In this document: positions 40,032-48,307 of the stretch, in pieces
How the letters are laid out: every line of letters begins with the position of its first letter
Position numbering within the stretch: position 1 is the first letter of the stretch
Source: JAZDLR01 sp964540995
GTDB lineage: Bacteria > Patescibacteriota > Patescibacteriia > UBA1558 > 2-01-FULL-52-15
Assembly: GCA_964540995.1 (NCBI GenBank)
Contig: CAZIOU010000003.1
Coordinates: forward strand, 1 to 64,000
DNA length: 64,000 nt
Direction: 5' to 3'
The notes under the pieces: generated by a model
The model's input: the letters and a program-made list of their open reading frames with translations, nothing else
Database searches by the model: none
Told to the model about the DNA's origin: nothing
Program-made: the position numbers and the translations under genes

Positions 40032-41306
40032 CTATTTAATGACTTTCTTCCCCACAAATGGCTGTAGGACATCCGGTACAACGATCGATCCGTCCGCTTG
40101 CTGATAGTTCTCGAGGATGGCGATCAAGATACGCGGTGAGGCCACCACGGTGTTATTCAAGGTATAAGGATAGATGTTTTCGCCCTTGTCATTCTTGTAG
40201 CGTAGATTGAGTCGGCGACTCTGCCAATCGGTCAGGAAGGATAGTGAATGAGTCTCACCGTAGGCATTGCGACTGGGCATCCAGGTTTCAATATCGTACA
40301 TTTTGTATTTACCAGCACCCATATCACCGGTACAGATGTGGAGCAGACGATGTGGTAAACCAAGCTCTTGGAGTAATTCTACTGCGTAGCCGAGCATCTC
40401 TTGGAAGTACTTCTCCCCGACTTTGAGATCAGCTTCGCAAACTACGACTTGTTCAATTTTGAAAAACTCATGTACGCGGTACAGGCCTTTGGTATCTTTG
40501 CCATAGCTGCCAACTTCGCGGCGATAGCATTGAGAAATACCACAATACTTCAAAGGTAATTCTTTGGCTGTTAACAGTTCATCGGCACGATAGGCTAAGA
40601 GTGAGGGTTCGCTCGTGCCGGCTAAATATTTATTTTCTTTCTCATTCTGCTCACTGGTTTCATAGATTTCTTCTCGGCCAGCAGGGAAATGTCCGCTACC
40701 GGTGAGCGCCATTTCTTTGACCATGGTTGGAGTAAACATCGGGGTGAAGCCAGCTTTGACCATTTTTTGGATAGCCAGACTGATCAAGCCCCAATGCATC
40801 AAAGCCAATTCATTTTTCAAGAAATACCCGCGGAAACCAGCAACCTTCACTCCTCGATCGAAGTCTAGTAGGTCATGAGCCAAACCTAATTCGATGTGAT
40901 CTTTGATAGGGAAATCAAAATTTTTCGGTTCACCATTTTTCTGAATCTCGACATTGCTATGTTCATCAGCACCAACAGGCGTATCTTCAGCGTAGACATT
41001 GGGTACCAGCAGCATCAGGTTAGTGTATTCGATTTCAATTTCATCGAAATGTTTCTGCAATACTTCTAACTTCGATTTGATCTTCTTGCCCAATTCGATT
41101 AGTTCCTGATCAGGTTTGCCCTTCTGTCCGCTAATGGTAAAAGCATTGGCCTTCTTCTCTTGATTAAGCTGTTCTATTTGACGCATCAGGTCACTACGCT
41201 GTTCGTGCAAAGCCAAGAGACGATCTAGATCGACCTGACTATTTTTGTTCTTGATAGCCAAGAGAACTTGTTCTTTGTTGGCTTGGATGAATTTGATGTC
41301 AAGCAT
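40032..41306 (-). CDS. serS: Seryl-tRNA synthetase
   Basis: 424 residues, class II enzyme. N-terminal tRNA-binding coiled coil (about 27-105, RLLALHEQRSDLMRQIEQLN), then the core with TSEPSLLAYRADELL (motif 2 start, TxE), CYRREVGSYGKDTKGLYRVHEFFKIE and the C-terminal motif 3 region NNTVVASPRILIAILENYQ. All expected motifs are present and length is usual. Flanked by AGTATTAAGTATA-type short repeats. Confidence 0.95.
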   Translation of the reverse strand: MLDIKFIQANKEQVLLAIKNKNSQVDLDRLLALHEQRSDLMRQIEQLNQEKKANAFTISGQKGKPDQELIELGKKIKSKLEVLQKHFDEIEIEYTNLMLLVPNVYAEDTPVGADEHSNVEIQKNGEPKNFDFPIKDHIELGLAHDLLDFDRGVKVAGFRGYFLKNELALMHWGLISLAIQKMVKAGFTPMFTPTMVKEMALTGSGHFPAGREEIYETSEQNEKENKYLAGTSEPSLLAYRADELLTAKELPLKYCGISQCYRREVGSYGKDTKGLYRVHEFFKIEQVVVCEADLKVGEKYFQEMLGYAVELLQELGLPHRLLHICTGDMGAGKYKMYDIETWMPSRNAYGETHSLSFLTDWQSRRLNLRYKNDKGENIYPYTLNNTVVASPRILIAILENYQQADGSIVVPDVLQPFVGKKVIK

Positions 41307-41373
41307 AGGAGTCAGTATTAAGTATAGTATTAAGTATAATGTATTAAGTATGATGTATTAAGTATGATGTATG

Positions 41374-41745
41374 TCAGGCTTTGAGCGTTCTGATAAGACC
41401 ATTGATGAGTTTATGGGTCGTTATAATTCCTTGATCAAGCAGATCATATTCGGGTTTTGTTATCTGGTTAATATCATGACAGATATAAATTTGACTTTGA
41501 AGTTCCGTTAATGATCCGAGTGCGATAGCTAAGAGTTGAATTTTGTCTTTCTTACCCCTACGAGAAAACGATTCTGCAATATTGGAAGTGACTGATACAG
41601 TTGCACGTCGCATCTGCGATGTTAGTCCGAATCGTTCAGTGTCAGGAAAAGTCGATGTTATGCGATAAATGCGATTTACAATTTTGGCTGCTTCTTGCCA
41701 AGCGTACAAATCTTTGAATGACGTTATCTTCTGATTGGCGCACAT
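41374..41745 (-). CDS. Four-helix bundle protein (23S rRNA-IVP-like, TIGR02436 type)
   Basis: 123 residues: KDLYAWQEAAKIVNRIYRIT, FGLTSQMRRATVSVTSNIAESFSRRGKKDKIQLLAIALGSLTELQSQ. The LYAWQEA, QMRRAxxSVxxNIAE and GSLxEL signatures define the small four-helix-bundle family first seen in 23S rRNA intervening sequences. Such proteins are widespread in CPR; function is not established (not a bona fide ribosomal protein). Flanked on both sides by short TATTAAGTAT-type repeats. Confidence 0.85.
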   Translation of the reverse strand: MCANQKITSFKDLYAWQEAAKIVNRIYRITSTFPDTERFGLTSQMRRATVSVTSNIAESFSRRGKKDKIQLLAIALGSLTELQSQIYICHDINQITKPEYDLLDQGIITTHKLINGLIRTLKA

Positions 41746-41791
41746 TATACTTCATACTTTCTACATAATACTATTCCCTGTTAACTAGTAA

Positions 41792-42445
41792 TTACTTAAT
41801 AATAATTGACTCAATTTTGTCTCCCTGCTGAATTTTATTGACGATGTCCTGTCCAGCAGTGACTTGGCCAAAGATGGTGTGTTTGTCATTTAACCATTCA
41901 GTTGGTACGTGAGTAATGAAAAATTGTGAACCGTTAGTAGCGGGGCCAGAATTGGCCATAGCGAGGACGCCTGGTTTATCGAAACGCAAGGCAGCGTTAA
42001 ACTCATCTTCAAATTGATAACCAGGGCCGCCAGTGCCAGCGATGGGTAAGCGCTTAGGATTATTGTTGGAGTCGTAGACGAAATCTTTACCCGCTTCGCC
42101 CTTGGCTTGCGGGTCACCAGTCTGAATCATGAAATCAGCGATCACGCGATGAAAATAGATGCCGTTGTAGAATTTCTCGTTAGCTAATTTGATGAAGTTG
42201 GCTACGGCCTTGGGAGCTTCGTTACCGTACAATTCGACAGTGATGTCACCTTTGTTAGTCTTGATAGTCGCAGTATTGGTCATGGTTGGCTTAGGCAAAT
42301 TATTAGTTGGTTGATTGGTGTTGGCATTGATGGTGGCTAGTCCACCGGAAGGATTGTAGTCATCATTGGAAGTAACTGGCTTAGATGGTGTACATCCAGT
42401 AAGCGCGATGAGCGCGATGAACGATAGTGTTAAGTATTTGTACAT
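41792..42445 (-). CDS. Cyclophilin-type peptidyl-prolyl isomerase, lipoprotein
   Basis: 217 residues with a lipobox (LIALTGCTPS, Cys18), a Thr/Asn linker and a cyclophilin domain (about 58-217) with FHRVIADFMIQTGDP, GPGYQFEDEF, VLAMANSGPATNGSQFFITH and WLNDKHTIFGQV, i.e. the R, F and Q active-site residues are present. Would accelerate proline isomerisation in exported proteins outside the membrane. One nt after lysS. Confidence 0.92.
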   Translation of the reverse strand: MYKYLTLSFIALIALTGCTPSKPVTSNDDYNPSGGLATINANTNQPTNNLPKPTMTNTATIKTNKGDITVELYGNEAPKAVANFIKLANEKFYNGIYFHRVIADFMIQTGDPQAKGEAGKDFVYDSNNNPKRLPIAGTGGPGYQFEDEFNAALRFDKPGVLAMANSGPATNGSQFFITHVPTEWLNDKHTIFGQVTAGQDIVNKIQQGDKIESIIIK

Positions 42446-42446
42446 G

Positions 42447-44036
42447 TTATGTAGTGACTTCTTGGAGTCGAGTTAATAATAAGGTTCGAGGCAAAACACT
42501 CAAGAACCAACCGGCTTTAGGGCCGCTGGTAGCATTGAGGAATGATTTGTAAATTGCTTCAAATAACTCTTTGGGTTCTATGCCTTGTGTTTCTTTGATC
42601 TCGTGTAACTTGGTATGGAAATCTTGGCCATTGAGATTATCATTGGCTTGGATATAGTGCAGGATTTCGATCAGAGCTTTCTTCTGTGATGTTGTTAAGC
42701 TCCGAGCTAGTTCTGGTACCGAATCAGTAAAGATAGTGAGGCGGAATTTGTCTGGTGAATAGGTATCCAGCCAACGCCGAGCATAATCAGCACGATAGGT
42801 GACTTCATTTTTGTCCGCTGCAGTCAAAGCCTCACCCTTCATCTTGGCGGTTTCAACTTGCAGATCAATATGTGGCATCTGTGACAAGTAAGCGATCAAG
42901 CTGAAACGCGGTAAGAATCGTGGTTGTAATTTATCAGTCTGCGAAGGTGTGTGCGTTAACAGAAATAATCGCTGATGATCTTCATGTGATTTAGCCCAAT
43001 AATCAACCGCCAAAGTATCGTAGAAGTCATAGAGAACAGGAATGGTGTCACCATCCGGTTGGAAATCAATCTCATGCTGTGGCTTGGCGCGCAGCATCAG
43101 CAAACGAGTCATTTCAGGTGGCAGCAAATCAGAGATGTCTTTGGCGGTCGAGCCGAGGCCTTTGGACGAGGACATTTTCTTGCCACCCACTACCAAGAAG
43201 TTATAAGGAATATCGAAAGGATTATGATAGCCGAATATTTCCTTGGCAATCAGACTCGAGACTTCGCGAGAGCCACCTTTGGTCGCATGATCTTTGCCTG
43301 CTCCTTCGATGTCAACGCCAATAATTTTCCATTTAGCTGCCCACTCAACTTTCCATGGTAATTTACCTTTGCCGTCGAAGGGCGAAACCTTACCTTCATG
43401 GCCACAACCTTGTGCCCATTTGACTAAGTCTGGTTCACACCGATAGGTAACGACAGCGCCGTCCCAATCTATGGCTTTGGTGGTACCAATCTTCTGACAC
43501 TGTTCACAAACCAATTGTACTGGCAGCCACTCCTCACCCTTGTCAGAACCAGAGACTCGTTTGTAGATGTCGCGAATCTTCTCGGCATTATCCAGAGCCA
43601 GACGAATCGTTTCGTTAAATTTACCTTCTAAGTATAAGGTGCTAGCGCGATACAACTCTGGCTCGAAGCCGGTAGTCTTCACTACTTTGACAAATTCATC
43701 AGCCACGTATTCGGCGAAATTAGGAAAAGCTGGATCAGGCGATGGTACGTCTTTGAGGGTGCGTCCCATGTAAGGACGATAGACTTTCTCATCTAAATAA
43801 TGAGGCAGACCGTCGAATGGATCGAAATCATTAATTTCAAATAAATACCGGCTAGCAATATTTCGCTCCTTCAGTATCTGATCAATAATACCGTGAATCA
43901 CCACTCCTCTTAGAGAGCCCACATGTACTCTACCGGACATTGTCTTCTCATCGCGGATAATTAAAGGCTGACCGCTTTTAATTTTGTCGGCCAGCTTAGC
44001 TTGGATTTCGTCGACTATTTTATCGCCCCAAAACAT
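42447..44036 (-). CDS. lysS: Lysyl-tRNA synthetase, class I
   Basis: 529 residues, of the archaeal-type class I LysRS rather than the usual bacterial class II form. HVGS (HIGH-like) in SGRVHVGSLRGVVIHG, two Cys pairs (CEQCQ… and CEPDLVKWAQGCGH) that may bind zinc, VVGGKKMSSSKG (KMSKS), and the C-terminal alpha-helical anticodon cage. Shared with several CPR groups, spirochaetes and alphaproteobacteria. Transcript continues into the cyclophilin gene. Confidence 0.93.
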   Translation of the reverse strand: MFWGDKIVDEIQAKLADKIKSGQPLIIRDEKTMSGRVHVGSLRGVVIHGIIDQILKERNIASRYLFEINDFDPFDGLPHYLDEKVYRPYMGRTLKDVPSPDPAFPNFAEYVADEFVKVVKTTGFEPELYRASTLYLEGKFNETIRLALDNAEKIRDIYKRVSGSDKGEEWLPVQLVCEQCQKIGTTKAIDWDGAVVTYRCEPDLVKWAQGCGHEGKVSPFDGKGKLPWKVEWAAKWKIIGVDIEGAGKDHATKGGSREVSSLIAKEIFGYHNPFDIPYNFLVVGGKKMSSSKGLGSTAKDISDLLPPEMTRLLMLRAKPQHEIDFQPDGDTIPVLYDFYDTLAVDYWAKSHEDHQRLFLLTHTPSQTDKLQPRFLPRFSLIAYLSQMPHIDLQVETAKMKGEALTAADKNEVTYRADYARRWLDTYSPDKFRLTIFTDSVPELARSLTTSQKKALIEILHYIQANDNLNGQDFHTKLHEIKETQGIEPKELFEAIYKSFLNATSGPKAGWFLSVLPRTLLLTRLQEVTT

Positions 44037-44111
44037 AAAGTAGGTTATTAGGTTGTAGTCAGGTAGTAATTAGGGAATTTTAGCTAAATTGGGCTATTTT
44101 AGCAAGGATAC

Positions 44112-44140
44112 TTGACAAAATCATGTAAAAATGCCAATAT
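44112..44140 (+). promoter_or_regulatory. Promoter of the PQ-loop-like pair
   Basis: TTGACA (44112-44117), 17-nt spacer, CAATAT. It gives a leader of about 70 nt. Confidence 0.55.
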
Positions 44141-44215
44141 ACTCAATTACACGTGCGATCTACGCCGTGTTAGTTCCTGAACAATTTGTACTCATTGGTT
44201 GCCTAGGGGGTGTCA

Positions 44216-44806
44216 GTGGAACTTGCCAAAGCGCTGGCCTTCGTGGCCACTGGATTTCAGTTGTGGGCCTTCTGGCTCTACAACCGTAAGATGATCGTTG
44301 ATCAGCAAAATCCTAACACATCGACCTGGCTTCTGTGGGCAGTACTGACGATTCTCAATTTCACCAGCTACAGCATTGCTAGTGGTGATATCTGGAAAAG
44401 TCTCCTGCCAATGGCCACTTCTTTCGCCTGTATCGGAACTTGTATCTTCGCCCTCCGGCGAGGCAAGTTCAAGAAGTTGTCTGGTCTCACGGACATGTTA
44501 GTCATCATTGTTGGATTGACGGCGGCGATCGTCTGGAAAGTCTACCAATCTGCCGCCTTGGGGAATGTCACATTGCAATTAGCAATTGTGATTTCCTTCA
44601 TACCAACCTTCCGTGATGTACTCATCAAGGATGAAAATCCACTACCCTGGTTACTCTGGGGTGTGGCCTATGCGTTCCTACTGATCGTCGTCATCCTGCG
44701 TTGGCAACATCAGCCATGGGATCTGGTATATCCCTTGGTTGGAGTCACTTTTCACCTGGCCGTTGCATTGCTAAGCAGAGCGCGCCGTAGCCAAAAGGAG
44801 CGGTAA
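44216..44806 (+). CDS. Accessory polytopic membrane protein, PQ-loop/SWEET-like
   Basis: 196 residues from GTG 44216 (AGGGGG 5 nt upstream; an upstream GTG at 44210 is possible). About seven helices in two halves; each half has a Pro/Thr-x-x-x-W-L-L-W motif (NTSTWLLWAVLTILNF and NPLPWLLWGVAYAFL), as in PQ-loop/SemiSWEET folds. It is paralogous to the next gene, which starts 2 nt after the stop. Substrate unknown. Confidence 0.65.
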   Translation: MELAKALAFVATGFQLWAFWLYNRKMIVDQQNPNTSTWLLWAVLTILNFTSYSIASGDIWKSLLPMATSFACIGTCIFALRRGKFKKLSGLTDMLVIIVGLTAAIVWKVYQSAALGNVTLQLAIVISFIPTFRDVLIKDENPLPWLLWGVAYAFLLIVVILRWQHQPWDLVYPLVGVTFHLAVALLSRARRSQKER

Positions 44807-44807
44807 C

Positions 44808-45395
44808 ATGAACAGCTTTCGGCAGATCTTGTCATTGGCCTCGGCGATTGTCTTTCTGATTGCCTTCGTGCCCTATATCGTGGCCATCGTACGCCGCCAG
44901 AGTACGCCACCGTTCTTTACTTGGGCACTGTGGGCAGCGCTCGACATCGTCACTTTGGTAGCGATGATTAGTCAGGGCGCTTCACACATTTGGCTGTTCG
45001 TAGCTGCGATCTTCGGTGCTTCCACGGTTGCGTTGCTGGCGCTGAAGTACGGCGAGCGCAGTTTTAGTCGGGTTAACATTTCCTGCAGTGTACTCGTCAC
45101 GATTGCCATCATCTGCAAGATCAGTGGCGCTGGCATGATGTCGCTGGCGGCAGGATTGGTTGGTCTGATAATCGCCGGTATCCCTATGGTCGTTAATGCG
45201 TGGAAGGACCCGACTAGCGAGGATCGGAATAGTTGGATCTTGTTCGCCATTTCCAGCTGGATGGCCATGGCAGCAGCTAACCTGGATATATTGGGTGATA
45301 TGCTGCCTCCTTTGACCTTTCTTCTCATCGATTCTCTGATATTGGCTATCGTTCTTTTTCGCCCGAAACGGGCCAACGTCATCGTGAACGTTTAA
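44808..45395 (+). CDS. Accessory polytopic membrane protein, paralogue of preceding gene
   Basis: 195 residues, about seven helices. PPFFTWALWAALDIV and DRNSWILFAISSWMAM align with the two W-rich motifs of the preceding protein, and the remaining helices follow the same order (IWLFVAAIFGASTVALLALKYG against IWKSLLPMATSFACIGTCIFAL). AAAGGAG precedes the ATG by 7 nt. Tandem duplication or a heteromeric transporter is likely. A strong terminator follows at 45409. Confidence 0.7.
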   Translation: MNSFRQILSLASAIVFLIAFVPYIVAIVRRQSTPPFFTWALWAALDIVTLVAMISQGASHIWLFVAAIFGASTVALLALKYGERSFSRVNISCSVLVTIAIICKISGAGMMSLAAGLVGLIIAGIPMVVNAWKDPTSEDRNSWILFAISSWMAMAAANLDILGDMLPPLTFLLIDSLILAIVLFRPKRANVIVNV

Positions 45396-45408
45396 TCAAG
45401 AAATTATA

Positions 45409-45443
45409 CAGGCCTCCCTTCAAAAGGAGGCCTGTTTCTTTTT
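45409..45443 (+). terminator. Terminator after the PQ-loop-like pair
   Basis: CAGGCCTCC … GGAGGCCTG 9-bp perfect stem with TTTCTTTTT. Confidence 0.85.
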
Positions 45444-45517
45444 ATCCACAAGTACGCTAGGGTAGCTAAGACACGGGTTCTTGTTCTTTCTACCTACTGA
45501 AATGCGGAGGTTTGTCC

Positions 45518-46198
45518 ATGAAACGGCTTATTACTGCCATTGTGGTGCTGTTGAGTATTCTTGTGCCCAGTTTAGCCTATTCGCTGGAATGGGCGGGTTC
45601 AGAGCCGACTATTGGTTTCAACTATCGTATTCCTGTCTACACTTCATGGGGACTTCAGGCTTCGGGTGAGCTTCGGGCAATTCCGTCTTCTGATAAAGTT
45701 TATCAGTCCTTGAGTCTGGGTGGCGGTTGGTATTGTGGCAACCGCTGGTACTATATCACCATCGGTGGCATCAGGAACTGGTTTGCTGAAGGCAACGAAG
45801 CGATGACATGGGGTTTAGTCGCCGGAACTTCTACCAGTAACGGTAACATTTGGGCCGAAGCGGACGCTCACTTCATTGAGAGCAAGGGCTTCCCGCATCA
45901 GTATTACGGCCGTTACAGGTTTGTCAGGCTTTTTCATCCGCTGATGCTGACGGCAAATGTCGAACAGCGTAATCTCAACGAGATTCGCATCGGCCCTGGT
46001 ATTGGGATATATTCCCGCGATGGTTTCTCGCTCATAGGCAAGTGGCTGGTCTGGCGCGATCTTGATACGGTCAAAACGCCGCCCATGCATAGCGTACGGA
46101 TTGAAGTTATGTGGTACTTCCCCTTGCCGGGAGAGGACGCCAAGAGACAGGCGGGTTACTCGACATATCTCGGTCAACCTCCACTTCCTCCGAAGTAG
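45518..46198 (+). CDS. Exported beta-rich protein resembling an outer-membrane barrel
   Basis: 226 residues from ATG 45518 (GGAGG 7 nt upstream). Signal peptide (LITAIVVLLSILVPSLAYS) followed by at least ten predicted amphipathic strands with aromatic girdles (TIGFNYRIPVYTSW, QSLSLGGGWYCGNRWYYITIGG, RIGPGIGIYSRDGFSLIGKWLVWRD, SVRIEVMWYFPLP). This alternation looks like a small porin/OmpW-type barrel, which would be unexpected in CPR cells without a classical outer membrane. It may instead be a secreted beta-sandwich. No family recognised. A 14-bp terminator stem follows. Confidence 0.6.
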   Translation: MKRLITAIVVLLSILVPSLAYSLEWAGSEPTIGFNYRIPVYTSWGLQASGELRAIPSSDKVYQSLSLGGGWYCGNRWYYITIGGIRNWFAEGNEAMTWGLVAGTSTSNGNIWAEADAHFIESKGFPHQYYGRYRFVRLFHPLMLTANVEQRNLNEIRIGPGIGIYSRDGFSLIGKWLVWRDLDTVKTPPMHSVRIEVMWYFPLPGEDAKRQAGYSTYLGQPPLPPK

Positions 46199-46209
46199 TG
46201 ACCAAAACA

Positions 46210-46248
46210 GCGGGCGTTTCCACATCGTGGAAACGCCCGCTTTAAAAT
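46210..46248 (+). terminator. Terminator after the beta-rich exported protein
   Basis: 14-bp perfect stem GCGGGCGTTTCCAC / GTGGAAACGCCCGC with a 3-nt loop and TTTAAAAT. Confidence 0.8.
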
Positions 46249-46335
46249 AGAAGAAAGTAGAATGTAGAAAGAAGTAAGGGAAAGAAGCTAGAGTTTGCCC
46301 TTCCCTAATAACTAATAACGAATGACGAATATCAA

Positions 46336-46410
46336 TTCAACCAGCTAGATTGCTTCCCTCATTGTCATGGTTCTACAAGCTCACCATGACAATTCGGTCG
46401 CAATGACAGT
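46336..46410. repeat. Degenerate REP-like element
   Basis: AGCTAGATTGCTTC and a hairpin TTGTCATGG / CCATGACAA, then GGTCGCAATGACAG, typical of dispersed TTGCGA/AGCAATC repeats. Related to 21779-21822. Confidence 0.6.
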
Positions 46411-47216
46411 TAGGAATGCGGATTCTGCTTACCGCGATATTTCATCCAGTATTTATAGAAACTTTTGATATGTTCACGACTGGAGCGGTGAAAGACGCTT
46501 TGCAACACTCCATTATCGGCTGATTCACGTTTGTGATAATGAGTAAATTCAGCATCAGCCACGTACCAGACTTGATAACCAGCTTCCCAGAAACGTCGAC
46601 ACCAATCAGTATCTTCGAGGTATAAGAAAAAATTCTCGTCCAAAAGACCAACTCTGATCAAAGCTTCTTTGCGTACGATCAGTGTGGCTCCCACCAACCA
46701 ATCAATGGCGCGGTTAGACCGGTGATCCCACTCGCGATAGAAATAATGATCTAACCACTTGCGGCCATAAGTAGTATCTTTGAGTGCCGTGCGTCGGAAG
46801 AACGGTAGCAATAAGCTAGGCCAGCGCGAACAGGATTCTTGCAGTTCACCATTGGGATGTACCAGACGCGGTCCAGCGATGCCGACGTTGGTATTGCGAT
46901 CCATGAAATCAACCAAACGCTCGATCTCTTCTGCTCGGCGGATGGTGATATCGGGGTTGATGATGAGAATATATTTTCCTTGGGCTCGATTGATGCCGAG
47001 ATTATTACCGGCAGCGTAGCCTCGATTGGCATCGGACGTGAGGAAGGTGACGCTCGGATAGTCTGGGCCCAATTCAGCAGCTAGGTTGTCTCCAGATGCA
47101 TTGTCCACGACAATAATTTCCATTTCCAATGATGGTTTGAGAGACAACAAATTCTTCAGTTGGTATTTGACCAGCTGGGCAGTCTGATAGTTGACGATGA
47201 TGATGGAGAGGGTCAT
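46410..47216 (-). CDS. Family 2 glycosyltransferase
   Basis: 268 residues: GT-A fold with IIVVDNASGDN, ILIINPDITI (DxD-like PD), LVGATLIVRKEALIRVGLLDENFFLYLEDTDWCRRFWEAG. These match the rhamnosyl/galactosyl-type GT2 enzymes of surface polysaccharide assembly. Last gene of the minus-strand polysaccharide cluster; it is separated from the upstream gene by a palindromic repeat (47225-47300). Donor sugar unknown. Confidence 0.9.
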   Translation of the reverse strand: MTLSIIIVNYQTAQLVKYQLKNLLSLKPSLEMEIIVVDNASGDNLAAELGPDYPSVTFLTSDANRGYAAGNNLGINRAQGKYILIINPDITIRRAEEIERLVDFMDRNTNVGIAGPRLVHPNGELQESCSRWPSLLLPFFRRTALKDTTYGRKWLDHYFYREWDHRSNRAIDWLVGATLIVRKEALIRVGLLDENFFLYLEDTDWCRRFWEAGYQVWYVADAEFTHYHKRESADNGVLQSVFHRSSREHIKSFYKYWMKYRGKQNPHS

Positions 47217-47224
47217 GAAGATTG

Positions 47225-47300
47225 GGGCTGGGGACTCGTTACTCGCGACTCGGACGGGCGCGTCTTCCCCTAGTAGCGAGTAACGAGTACCTAGTACCCT
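47225..47300. repeat. GACTCG/GTACTCG family palindromic repeat, intergenic copy
   Basis: GGGACTCGTTACTCGCGACT … TAGTAGCGAGTAACGAGTAC: inverted halves of the family that also occurs inside two coding sequences. Confidence 0.8.
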
Positions 47301-47302
47301 TG

Positions 47303-48307
47303 TTATCTAAACCACGAAGCGAAATCGCTCGGCTTAATACTAATTAATTTACGGATATATTTGCGCTTATACACCAGTTTAGGTCGTAAGCGCCAATACT
47401 CGACTAATCCGGTAATACTAGATCCATCGACAAAAAGCAAGTACAGCCACTTGGCTAATTCATAGACCAGCATCCGTGGGAAAAATCTAATGGTCAGCGA
47501 AGAGAAACTGTTTTTCTTAATCATGGCCAGATGATTACGGTAAGACAATAGATTGATCAGCTTACGGCCGCGGCGTTCGTGTTGGCGATTCTTCTCCTGA
47601 TTGCTGATCGTACGATCATGATAGGCAGCGATATCAGCCAAGACATAGTGCTCCCAGCCATTGAGGCGGAGTCGCCAAGCCAGGTCAACATCTTCTTTGT
47701 AGGCGAAGAAATCCTCGTCAAAATATTCGTATAAGTCAGGACTATTCTTCTTGGGGATTTTGGTGGCTTCCAGCGCCTGCCGGCGATACAGTACTGCCAC
47801 TGCGCTCAAGCCAAAGACCTGTCCCGACTGATAGGTCTCGCTGTCGGGTAAGGTCTGATAGCGGTCGGCGACATGATAGCGCTGGTAAATCTCCAAACCA
47901 AAAGAATCAATACTATCTGTCAGCTCGGAATTGGCGAAGTCCCAGCGTAATAATTTACCGCTGACAGAGGCAACTTCAGGATGTTGATCTAAGAATGCAA
48001 CCAGACGTGAGACGTAGTTCTCTGGTAGCAAGACATCAGGATTGAGCACCAAGATATAGTCACTGTCAGACCAATTGATAATAGCGTTATGCGCGCGGGA
48101 GAAACCGATGTTATGTCGCTGCTCCAATAACTTGCAGTTAATAGCCACCTCACGGATAGCAGCCAAGGTTCCGTCAGTTGATTCATTATCTAAAATAAAC
48201 AACTGCCAATCTTTAAAGTCCTGCTTAGCAATAGCCGGCAAGACATAAGGCATATATTTCTCACTGTTGTAGGTAACCAAACTAATGGCTACTTTGGGTT
48301 TTGTCAT
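47303..48307 (-). CDS. Family 2 glycosyltransferase
   Basis: 334 residues: SLVTYNSEKYMPYVL, LFILDNESTDGT, YILVLNPDVLLP, then GLSAVAVLYRRQALEA and FDEDFFAYKEDVDLAWRLRLNGWEH (acidic metal and acceptor-binding ED). C-terminal amphipathic and hydrophobic segment (about 285-320) for membrane contact. Overlaps the start of the O-antigen ligase-like gene by 26 nt. Confidence 0.9.
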   Translation of the reverse strand: MTKPKVAISLVTYNSEKYMPYVLPAIAKQDFKDWQLFILDNESTDGTLAAIREVAINCKLLEQRHNIGFSRAHNAIINWSDSDYILVLNPDVLLPENYVSRLVAFLDQHPEVASVSGKLLRWDFANSELTDSIDSFGLEIYQRYHVADRYQTLPDSETYQSGQVFGLSAVAVLYRRQALEATKIPKKNSPDLYEYFDEDFFAYKEDVDLAWRLRLNGWEHYVLADIAAYHDRTISNQEKNRQHERRGRKLINLLSYRNHLAMIKKNSFSSLTIRFFPRMLVYELAKWLYLLFVDGSSITGLVEYWRLRPKLVYKRKYIRKLISIKPSDFASWFR

